Shown: in pieces, positions 57,039-64,000 of the stretch
How the letters are laid out: each line of letters opens with the position of its first letter
Position numbering within the stretch: position 1 is the stretch's first letter
Assembly: GCF_001586775.1 (NCBI RefSeq)
Contig: NZ_LQXS01000002.1
Span: 248,001 to 312,000 of the forward strand
Direction: 5' to 3'
Length of the DNA: 64,000 bases
From: Sphingobacterium populi
GTDB taxonomy: Bacteria; Bacteroidota; Bacteroidia; Sphingobacteriales; Sphingobacteriaceae
Notes under the pieces: model-generated
The model's database searches: none
What the model saw: only the letters and a program-made list of their open reading frames with translations
What the model was told of the DNA's origin: nothing
Program-made: the position numbers and the translations under genes

Positions 57039-57578
57039 TTAGATTCCCAATTTTGCTTTTACGTCTGGCGTAAGATCATCACCACCATCAAAGTAAAATA
57101 CACTTCCGCTGGCCAAATCCAGCACGTAAGCATATCCTTTATCTTTTGCTACGGTATTGATTGCATTGATTACCTTCGTCTCGATAGGGTTCATCAATTC
57201 TTGATATTTTTTCTGAAGCTCTTCTTGTGCTTGACCGTTAGTTGCTTGAATACGCTCTTCCATTTGGCGCATTTCAGCAACCAATCCTTGTATCTCAGTG
57301 TCAAGAGTCGCTTTGTTGGCTTCGCTGCGATTCATCGCTTTCTCATTTGCCTCAGTTTGCTTTTTCTGATACAACTCCAACATACCTTGATACTCTTTCT
57401 CTTTAGTTTCTCTTAAGGTTTGAATTTGAGTTTGCGCAGTTTTAAATTCGGGCGTAGCTTGCATCAATTCCTGAGAATTAATGTGTCCAATCTTTTGCTG
57501 AGCACTCGCCACATGTGTAGCTACGAATAATCCCGCCGCTACAGCTACACCTTTCCATACATTTGTCATCATATTCAT
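57039..57578 (-). CDS. OmpH/Skp-family periplasmic chaperone (second copy)
   Basis: 179 residues. Signal peptide MNMMTNVWKGVAVAAGLFVA to ASA|QQ. The mature part starts KIGHINSQELMQATPEFKTA and runs into a long coiled coil (about 45-125, EKEYQGMLELYQKKQTEANE and following), as in Skp, which holds unfolded outer-membrane proteins. Paralog of the next gene; both lie behind bamA. Ends DGGDDLTPDVKAKLGI. Confidence 0.93.
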   Translation of the reverse strand: MNMMTNVWKGVAVAAGLFVATHVASAQQKIGHINSQELMQATPEFKTAQTQIQTLRETKEKEYQGMLELYQKKQTEANEKAMNRSEANKATLDTEIQGLVAEMRQMEERIQATNGQAQEELQKKYQELMNPIETKVINAINTVAKDKGYAYVLDLASGSVFYFDGGDDLTPDVKAKLGI

Positions 57579-57668
57579 GTTAATCTAAAATCTTATACTG
57601 CGATAAGTTTGTTGTTTTGTTTATTTTGTTAATCGTATTAGTTTGCGCAATTATACTAAAAAAAAAAC

Positions 57669-58205
57669 TTAATCCGCTAGTTTAGGATCAGGTTTGAAGC
57701 CGAGCTTCGTGATTACAGCATTGCTTTTGTCTAATGCTGGGTTAGCAAATAAAAATGTCGCTTCCGTACTTCTGTCTAAAATCAGATCCAAACTTTCTGC
57801 AGCCGCAATGTCCTGAATGGCTTTAGTAAGGCGTTGTTGAATTGGTTGAATCAGTTGAGAACGTTGCTTGAACAACTCACCCTCGAAACCAAAACGCTTT
57901 CTCTGTAAATCTTTTACTTCACGTTCTTTATTTACAATCTCGTCTTCGCGGCGTCTTCGCATATCATCATTCAATAATGTCTGATCATTCTGATATGCTT
58001 TATATAAGCGCTCAATCTCTTCGAACTTGGCATCTACTTCTTCCTGCCATTTGGTAGAAAGGTCATCTAACTGCTTCTGCGCAGCTGCATATTCTGGAAT
58101 GTGTTTTAAAACATATTCTGAATTTACATAAGCGAGTTTCTGTTGTGCAAAACCTGCGCTGATTGAAAGCGCTAGTGCTGCCGTTATTATAAGAATCTTT
58201 TTCAT
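57669..58205 (-). CDS. OmpH/Skp-family periplasmic chaperone (first copy)
   Basis: 178 residues from the ATG at 58205 (MKKILIITAALALSISAGFA|QQ); the preceding TTG is not needed. Mature KLAYVNSEYVLKHIPEYAAA and a charged coiled coil (about 50-120, KFEEIERLYKAYQNDQTLLN and following) identify OmpH/Skp. Delivers outer-membrane proteins to BamA. Separated from bamA by about 310 bp, so possibly also expressed alone; the second copy follows after 90 bp. Confidence 0.93.
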   Translation of the reverse strand: MKKILIITAALALSISAGFAQQKLAYVNSEYVLKHIPEYAAAQKQLDDLSTKWQEEVDAKFEEIERLYKAYQNDQTLLNDDMRRRREDEIVNKEREVKDLQRKRFGFEGELFKQRSQLIQPIQQRLTKAIQDIAAAESLDLILDRSTEATFLFANPALDKSNAVITKLGFKPDPKLAD

Positions 58206-58456
58206 CAATATATGCTTTAATTTTTCCTATTTAATCTTTCTGACAATTTAAAGTTCAAAAAGTTTAAATTTTCAAACATTCTGTTGTTCATATTGTCAAA
58301 AAAATATGCTTTTCGAGTCACAAAGTAACAAAAAATAATCGTGGCTAAAAGGTATCGACGTCTATTTTTAACTTAAATTTAACTGCCAATCGTCCATGTA
58401 GAAGGAACGTCAATGTGTTTTCAAATGCTACAATTCCATCAGGCTGTAGCTAAAAT
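58206..58456. other. Region between bamA and skp
   Basis: Upstream region of the first skp gene; AT-rich. No ORF or repeat seen apart from the bamA terminator hairpin next to it. Confidence 0.4.
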
Positions 58457-58490
58457 AAAGAAGGTTATCTAAAATCAGATAACCTTCTTT
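58457..58490 (-). terminator. Terminator after bamA
   Basis: Perfect 14-bp stem AAAGAAGGTTATCT/AGATAACCTTCTTT with loop of six (58457-58490), 25 nt past the bamA stop on the minus strand, then ATTTTAG. Confidence 0.85.
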
Positions 58491-58514
58491 ATTTTTTCTC
58501 TTATATAGTGCTGT

Positions 58515-61094
58515 TTAGAAACCGCCCATATTTTGAATAATACTAAACGTAAAGTTCTGTCTCCATCGACTTTCCGGCATACCTGGGATCGGATCAAATG
58601 CGTGACCGTAATCGATACCCAACATACCAAATATTGGTAAGAAGATACGTGCTCCAATACCCATTGTACGGCGTACTTTGAACGGGTTGAATTCGCGGAA
58701 ATTATTCCACGTATTACCAGCTTCGGCAAATGCAAGTGCAAATACTGTAGCTTGCTCATTCAGCATAATCGGATGGCGAAGTTCCAATTGATATCTTGCG
58801 TATATTGGTGAACCCGAACGTATGGCAATATTTTGTGCACTACCGCCACCTGTAGATTCTGGAATCACTGTACCATTGGCGTATCCACGCATCGCAATGA
58901 TCTCTGTACCTTGCAAAAAGTCAAAACCTTGCATACCATCACCACCTAATACGAAACGCTCGAACGGTGATATAGGTGCTTGATTACTATACATTCCTAA
59001 ATAACCAAACTGAGCTTGTGACTTAAGAACCAACTTTCCGGCAATCGTGGTATACCATTGGGAATCAAACTTCCACTTGTGGTATTCTACAAACTTGTAC
59101 ACTTCATTAGCTGGTGCTGTTGCGTAGTCAATATTATTCCATAATGAATATGGCGGAGTTAATTGAACGCTCAAACGGATGTTGGAACCCGAAGTTGGGT
59201 AGATCGGTGCATCTACTGTATTACGACTGATCTCTTGTGTAAAGTTGATGTTGTAAGAATCCCCGTCGGCGAACAAGAATAATCCTGCATAATTATTTAA
59301 GACGTACCGTTGAAATGATAACGAACTGTTGATCTGGAAATAACGATCTGGCCACTGCAAACGCTTACCTAACGTAGCAGTTACACCGTGCATATTAATG
59401 AATGGTGCATTCTCTCTTTCCACCCATTGCGATCCTTGGAAAAACATTTCTCGCATGTTGGATACATAAGCATTCAGACCAAAATATATCGGTTTCTTAC
59501 CACCTAACCAAGGTTCTGAAAAGGAGAAGTTGTACGATTGGTATCTTCTACCTGAAGTTTGTCCACGAATACTGAACCTTTGCCCATCTCCTCGCGGTAG
59601 TGGCTTCCACGAATCTTTTTTGAAAAAATTGCTAGTAGAGAAGTTGTTGAAGTTTAGACCCAAGGTACCGATCACTTGTCCAGCACCGTAACCACCGGAA
59701 AGCTCGACTTGGTCAGAAGCTTTTTCTGCTACTGTAAATTCTAAGTCGGTAGTACCTTCCTCCATATTAAGATTCTTCATGGGATTTGGTGATATTTTTT
59801 GTTCATCAAACATCCCGAGCTGAGAAATTTCTCGAATACTACTTACGAGAGCTTCCCTAGAATATTTCATTCCAGGTTTGAGGAATATAGATCGCAATAC
59901 TACACGATCATTGGTGACATCGTTACCTTTTAAAATGACGTTATTAATGGTGTACTGTTTACCTTCAAACATTTGGATTTCCAAATCGATCGTGTCTTTG
60001 GAGATGCGCTTAATGATTGGTTCAATTTGGAACGTCAGATAACCATCATTCTGATATAAGGCCGCAATATCATCACTAGCTCTTGTAGGCCCCATCAATC
60101 GCGCGTGGATTTTCTCCTCGCTATATACATCGCCCTTGTTAATTCCGAATATAAGATTCAATATCGAGTCTTGGTATTTGGAATTACCTGTCCATGTAAT
60201 ATCTCCCACATAATATCGAGGCCCTTCATACAGATCTATGTCGATATTGATTCTTTTTTTGTTGTAACGCCAGATGCTGTCTCGCAAAATTTCGGCATCG
60301 CGGTAGCCTTTATCCTGCATCTTGGCGATGAGGTTTTCTTTGGCTTCTAGATATTTGTCTTCTTTAAAACGACCTGGCCCAAATATGCGAAACCATGCGC
60401 GTGGTTTTACGCCTTTCAAGAATTTACGCAACTGGCGATCGGTGAAGTTTTCTGCTCCCGTAAAGTTGACATCACGAACCTTAATCTTGCTGTTTTTCTC
60501 CACATTAACAGTCACGGTTTCGTAGTTGGCTTGTAGAGAATCTGGAGCAGTAGTAATCGTAATGTCGGGGTATAAGAATGATTTTTCTCGCAAATACTTT
60601 TCGACCGTACTACGTGTAGTTCGAAGCAGATTCTCGTTCACAATCTTACCTGATCCGGCATTAAGTCGCTTACGTACCTCATCTGCCTGACTCTTTTTTA
60701 GACCCACGACGTTGATGCCTGCCAAGCGAGGTCTTTCTACCACGCGAATCTCCAAAAAGATATTCTCGCCTTGGATATTCGTTGCGTATAATTGTACCTC
60801 TTCGAACAGATTTTGCGCCATCAAATCTTTGATTACGCTTGCAGTTTGCTCGCTAGGCACCTCTATATATTGGCCGACCGCCAGCTTTGAAATAGTAATA
60901 AGGACATCTTTGTCCAAGTATTCTACTCCCTTAACATCTACGCCAGCAATGATGAAATTTTTCTGATTCAGGTACGACAGTTCGTCCGGGTCGCTAAGGT
61001 TAATAGGGCGATTTCCAGGTGTTTGAGCCTGTGCTGAATAAAAAACGGAAAGTGCGAAGATTATAAAGGCGAGTTTAACAAATATGTGCTTCAT
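58515..61094 (-). CDS. bamA: Outer-membrane assembly factor BamA
   Basis: 859 residues. Signal peptide MKHIFVKLAFIIFALSVFYS to AQA. Five POTRA repeats (about 45-460) are seen by recurring patterns such as VKGVEYLDKDVLITI, VNFTGAENFTDRQLRKFLK, ITWTGNSKYQDSILN and VILKGNDVTNDRVVLRSI. The C-terminal 16-strand barrel includes the conserved VLGGDGMQGF-type loop (RFVLGGDGMQGFDF) and ends FTFSIIQNMGGF with terminal Phe. Inserts beta-barrel proteins into the outer membrane. Downstream of uppS by 116 bp. Confidence 0.97.
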   Translation of the reverse strand: MKHIFVKLAFIIFALSVFYSAQAQTPGNRPINLSDPDELSYLNQKNFIIAGVDVKGVEYLDKDVLITISKLAVGQYIEVPSEQTASVIKDLMAQNLFEEVQLYATNIQGENIFLEIRVVERPRLAGINVVGLKKSQADEVRKRLNAGSGKIVNENLLRTTRSTVEKYLREKSFLYPDITITTAPDSLQANYETVTVNVEKNSKIKVRDVNFTGAENFTDRQLRKFLKGVKPRAWFRIFGPGRFKEDKYLEAKENLIAKMQDKGYRDAEILRDSIWRYNKKRINIDIDLYEGPRYYVGDITWTGNSKYQDSILNLIFGINKGDVYSEEKIHARLMGPTRASDDIAALYQNDGYLTFQIEPIIKRISKDTIDLEIQMFEGKQYTINNVILKGNDVTNDRVVLRSIFLKPGMKYSREALVSSIREISQLGMFDEQKISPNPMKNLNMEEGTTDLEFTVAEKASDQVELSGGYGAGQVIGTLGLNFNNFSTSNFFKKDSWKPLPRGDGQRFSIRGQTSGRRYQSYNFSFSEPWLGGKKPIYFGLNAYVSNMREMFFQGSQWVERENAPFINMHGVTATLGKRLQWPDRYFQINSSLSFQRYVLNNYAGLFLFADGDSYNINFTQEISRNTVDAPIYPTSGSNIRLSVQLTPPYSLWNNIDYATAPANEVYKFVEYHKWKFDSQWYTTIAGKLVLKSQAQFGYLGMYSNQAPISPFERFVLGGDGMQGFDFLQGTEIIAMRGYANGTVIPESTGGGSAQNIAIRSGSPIYARYQLELRHPIMLNEQATVFALAFAEAGNTWNNFREFNPFKVRRTMGIGARIFLPIFGMLGIDYGHAFDPIPGMPESRWRQNFTFSIIQNMGGF

Positions 61095-61210
61095 CTACTA
61101 ATTATTGTCGGTGCTAAAGTACACCAATCTCTTGTTAATTTATGTTAAAAGACCTATCTCAAGTTTTAAGAATTGTTAAAACAGGGCAAAGGGTCAAAAG
61201 TAAACAAATC

Positions 61211-61947
61211 TTACAACTGTTCACTAATCTTACCGAATCTTCTTTCTCGGTTTTGGTAGTTAAATATGCATTCGTACAGATTCTCACGCGTAAATTCGGG
61301 CCACATAATCGGTAAGAATACCAATTCGGTGTAAGCCATTTGCCAAAGCATAAAGTTGCTGATACGCTGTTCGCCACTAGTACGAATCATCAGATCTGGA
61401 TCTGGAAGGCCTGTAGTGTATAGATTTTCCGAAAACAATTTTTCGGTGATATCTGTTGTAGCAAGTTCGCCAGCTTGCACGCGCTGCGCAATTTTTTGCG
61501 TGGCTTGTAAAATTTCTGCTCGCGCACCATAGCTTAGCGCGAGGGTCAAGGTGCATACTGCTTTATCTTCGGTCTGGTCGATGGTTTCCTGCAATGTACG
61601 TTGGCAATGTGCAGGTAAATCATCAATATTACCTATCGCATGTAATTTGACGCGGTTTTTTTGAAGGTTTCTACCTCGGTAGATAGCGAGTGCACGAGTA
61701 TCTCCATTAAAGCTTGTACTTCTTCTTTAGGGCGATTCCAATTTTCGGTAGAGAATGCATATAGCGTGACGAATGGTACACCTATTTCAACACAACCTTC
61801 GAGCGTTTCGCGAACCGAATTCACACCATTTTGATGTCCAAAAACGCGGTCTTCTCCTTTTTCTCTCGCCCAGCGGCCATTTCCATCCATAATGATGGCG
61901 ATATGCTGAGGTAGGCTGTCCTTATTGATTTTGTTTTTGAAATCCAT
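61211..61947 (-). pseudogene. uppS: Undecaprenyl diphosphate synthase (isoprenyl transferase), frame broken at 61656-61662
   Basis: N-terminal frame 61633-61947 carries HIAIIMDGNGRWA with catalytic Asp21 and VTLYAFSTENWNRP. The C-terminal frame ending at 61211 has LALSYGARAEIL, DPDLMIRTSGEQRISNFMLW and ELVFLPIMWPEF. One extra A in the A7 run gives TFKKNRVKLHAIGNIDDLPA with HCQRTLQETIDQTEDK following, exactly the family sequence, for about 245 residues in all. The enzyme makes the C55 lipid carrier of peptidoglycan and is essential in most bacteria, so a miscalled base is far more likely than a true pseudogene. Confidence 0.92.
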
Positions 61948-62088
61948 TACTTATTCGTGAAAATGCATGTCGGACCTACGGTTTGTCCATACTATATCGG
62001 GCGTAAAGATAGCTTTTTTTTCTAGGAAGTATCTTATGAAGCCAATGCTGTGGAGCTAGGCTAGCTCCAAGATCGGCGTTAGCGGTGT

Positions 62089-62979
62089 TTAATAATTCCG
62101 TACGTCTAATCCCCAAAGCAATTTTTCTCTCAAAATGCTGAAATACTGATCCTTTTTCAGACGAATCAGGTTGATTTCAAAATCTGCTTTCCTGATTTTT
62201 AAGGTGGTTTTACTTGGCAATGTCTTACTTCTGGAATCGCAGCTCAAGATATATTTCTCCGTGCGACTATCAATTTTTAAATCAAGCTCTGATTCTGCGG
62301 AGATGACTATTGGCCTTACATTTAAATTATGAGGAGATACAGGAGTGATCACAAAATTGCCACTGCCCGGCATGATAATAGGGCCGCCACAGCTCAACGA
62401 ATACGCCGTTGACCCTGTTGGTGTCGCAATGATCAAGCCATCCGCCCAGTAATCGTTTAGTAATTGTTGATCTAACTTTGCCTGCACAGTAATCATCGCC
62501 GAAGTATCATATTTAAATACGGTGATGTCGTTGAGCGCAAAATTCTCATTGCCAAACAGCTCATCTTCTTCACTCGACACGGCTAAAACGCAGCGGGATT
62601 GTATAGTATATTGCTTATTCAAGATCGCGTCCAATGCTTCTTCAATATCATTTTTGGCAATGTTGGCTAGAAAACCAAGACGACCAAAATTAATCCCAAC
62701 GATCGGAATCCCCGAATCACGTATCAAAGATACAGCAGAAAGCATGGTACCGTCACCGCCCAAACCTAGCATAAAATCTATCGGCTGCTCAATGTCTTTA
62801 AGTGTGTGGAAGGTCTTAAAGTACGATGGACAATACAGCTCGTCCTTTAAGAAAGCAAAAAAAGGTTCATAGATAAACACGTCTATTTCACGTGCAGCCA
62901 GAAAACGAAATAACTCCTCCACATATGTGTTGACCGAGGGATTGAATTCGCGTCCATAGATTGCTATGGTAGTTTTCAT
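62089..62979 (-). CDS. nadK: NAD kinase
   Basis: 296 residues. Phosphorylates NAD to NADP. Motifs: LGLGGDGTMLSAV (GGDG), IPIVGINFGRLGFLANI, NDITVFKYDTSAMITV (NE/D motif variant), and DGLIIATPTGSTAYSLSCGGPIIMPG. Full length. In the envelope operon between the CBS protein (upstream, 44 bp) and uppS (downstream). Confidence 0.96.
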   Translation of the reverse strand: MKTTIAIYGREFNPSVNTYVEELFRFLAAREIDVFIYEPFFAFLKDELYCPSYFKTFHTLKDIEQPIDFMLGLGGDGTMLSAVSLIRDSGIPIVGINFGRLGFLANIAKNDIEEALDAILNKQYTIQSRCVLAVSSEEDELFGNENFALNDITVFKYDTSAMITVQAKLDQQLLNDYWADGLIIATPTGSTAYSLSCGGPIIMPGSGNFVITPVSPHNLNVRPIVISAESELDLKIDSRTEKYILSCDSRSKTLPSKTTLKIRKADFEINLIRLKKDQYFSILREKLLWGLDVRNY

Positions 62980-63023
62980 GTGAGCAAATATTTACAGCGG
63001 GCAAATGTCGCAATAATTGTTCA

Positions 63024-63686
63024 TTATAACTCCAGGTAGTTCATTAAAAGATTGTAGCGATCTTGAATATCGTTTTTATCACTACCATCATTGAAGGTTG
63101 CTTTTACGACATAATCAAAGCGCCATAATGACGCGACAATGGCTGCAATATTGTTCTTATTGACTTTAATCGTCATTTCGATCCGATCAGAATCTGGTAA
63201 TTGTCGTGAAGAAATACTAAGAATTCGCGTGTTTTCCGACTCGATGATATGCGAAACCTGCGAAAGCGTATAATCGCGACTATCCATTTCTAACACAATC
63301 ACTGCACCAGCTTCATTATTGGCCAAGGTATGGTTTAATGCTTTCAAAATCTCTTTTTGAGAGATAATGCCCATATACTGATGATCTTTATTTAAGACAG
63401 GTAGTATATCGTGATCATGTATCGCCATAATCTGTAGGCCATCAAAAATATGCTGGTAGTCGTATACATACACGAATGGTGAGGTACGCTTGATATCGGC
63501 AATGGCTTTGGATTCGTCCTCCTCGGCTAGTAAATCTTCCTCACGAACTAGGCCGATGAACTCGCTGTCCTGCACTATGGGTAATTGATGGAAGTGAAAT
63601 TCGCTGATGCGGTGCAATACGCGTTCGACCGTGTCTTGCGGCTTGACTTCTGCATAAAGATTAGAAATGATTTCGCCTATATACAT
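63024..63686 (-). CDS. CBS-domain protein with ACT-like C terminus
   Basis: 220 residues. Two CBS motifs fill residues 1-130 (VLHRISEFHFHQLPIVQDSE, LQIMAIHDHDILPVLNKDHQ). The rest (about 140-220, GAVIVLEMDSRDYTLSQVSH ... ILSISSRQLPDSDRIEMTIK) looks like an ACT-type regulatory fold. No enzymatic domain, so a ligand-binding regulatory protein, perhaps sensing adenine nucleotides. It stands at the head of the nadK-uppS-bamA group, an order common in Bacteroidota. Confidence 0.88.
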   Translation of the reverse strand: MYIGEIISNLYAEVKPQDTVERVLHRISEFHFHQLPIVQDSEFIGLVREEDLLAEEDESKAIADIKRTSPFVYVYDYQHIFDGLQIMAIHDHDILPVLNKDHQYMGIISQKEILKALNHTLANNEAGAVIVLEMDSRDYTLSQVSHIIESENTRILSISSRQLPDSDRIEMTIKVNKNNIAAIVASLWRFDYVVKATFNDGSDKNDIQDRYNLLMNYLEL

Positions 63687-63908
63687 ACTGTTCCTTATTC
63701 GTTAATACTTTGTTAGACTGAGATCTGCGCCAACGTTTAATCGTTTCGTGTTTTCCTTTATAGTATCGTGATCGTATGCTAAGTTAATAACATTCAGGGG
63801 ATCATGTAGCATAGAAGGCTTGCGGAGAGCACTTTTTTTACCAAAGTTATTCGTAGATGTCATAAATTATGTATTTTTACAAGAAAGGAGTAGGGTATTT
63901 AACACTTT

Positions 63909-64000
63909 ATGAGATCAGTAGAGCAAGACAAATTTATAGAGATACGGAGCGTTATTCATAAAAAAAACCCAACACTAGCCAAGTGGATTCCCAAACCTCT
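63909..64000 (+). CDS. Start of a lysophospholipid acyltransferase-like gene (cut by window edge)
   Basis: Only 30 codons are inside: MRSVEQDKFIEIRSVIHKKN and further PTLAKWIPKP. The beginning resembles the N terminus of PlsC-like/hemolysin-type acyltransferases of Bacteroidota (IASKNPKLLKWLP pattern). No catalytic HxxxxD motif is visible yet, so the call rests on that resemblance only. Confidence 0.5.
   Translation, partial: MRSVEQDKFIEIRSVIHKKNPTLAKWIPKP

Noticed and set aside
9860..61662. Programmed -1 ribosomal frameshifting as the general explanation of the split genes
   Set aside because: The A5/A7 sites lack canonical slippery heptamers in the right frame, no stimulatory structure stands out, and unrelated genes are affected; base-calling error is simpler.

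Overview
The window looks like chromosome of a member of the phylum Bacteroidota, most likely family Sphingobacteriaceae (Sphingobacterium/Pedobacter-like). The evidence is the gene content: fused 2-oxoacid dehydrogenase E1, DAHP synthase fused to chorismate mutase, DUF4954 next to glmS, two OmpH/Skp genes after bamA, and lipoproteins with TlpA/DUF4369-like domains. Shine-Dalgarno sites are largely absent, and several upstream regions carry TAnnTTTG-type -7 boxes. I see no rRNA, tRNA, CRISPR, prophage or intact insertion sequence.

Layout. 1-5.5 kb: a NYN/LOTUS-type protein, katG, an epimerase-like SDR and a papain-like amidase-fold protein. 5.5-7.2 kb: a gene-poor stretch with hairpin repeats and a 20-bp perfect inverted repeat. 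7.2-14.8 kb: fabH and a stress/repair group (exported SOD, Crp/Fnr regulator, ada-like/alkB pair, ClC channel, cryptochrome/photolyase). 15-24 kb: a divergent SDR, ubiD, asnB, NUDIX, two unknown proteins and fused E1. 24.2-29.7 kb (minus strand): an aromatic amino acid operon pheA - DAHPS/CM - aroA - aroC - ROK kinase, preceded by a Phe/Tyr-rich leader peptide and an intrinsic terminator, i.e. a classical-looking attenuator. 30-35.3 kb: a DMT transporter and three tandem cutinase/PET-hydrolase-like lipoproteins. 35.6-47 kb: yigZ, nucleoside phosphorylase, universal stress protein, alaS, TlpA-like lipoprotein, response regulator, glmS and DUF4954. 47-50.4 kb: a copper operon (HMA-AraC regulator, copA, copZ-like). 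50.4-57 kb: DUF4342, OmpA lipoprotein, MscS channel, porin and an HdrB/HdrC-like Fe-S pair. 57-63.7 kb: the envelope operon CBS - nadK - uppS - bamA - skp - skp. The right edge cuts an acyltransferase-like gene.

Two general points. First, six genes (crp/fnr, photolyase, SDR, asnB, one hydrolase, uppS) and perhaps ompA have single-base frame breaks, mostly in homopolymer runs. Because uppS is normally essential, uncorrected base-calling errors are the simplest explanation, although A-run slippage is possible for asnB. Second, four copies of a hairpin with an invariant GGGGA loop and variable, mutually compensating stems occur in intergenic DNA, three of them with the same AT-rich tail. They look like a small structured RNA or leader family. 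Coordinates were read by eye from the sequence; no database search or folding calculation was run.
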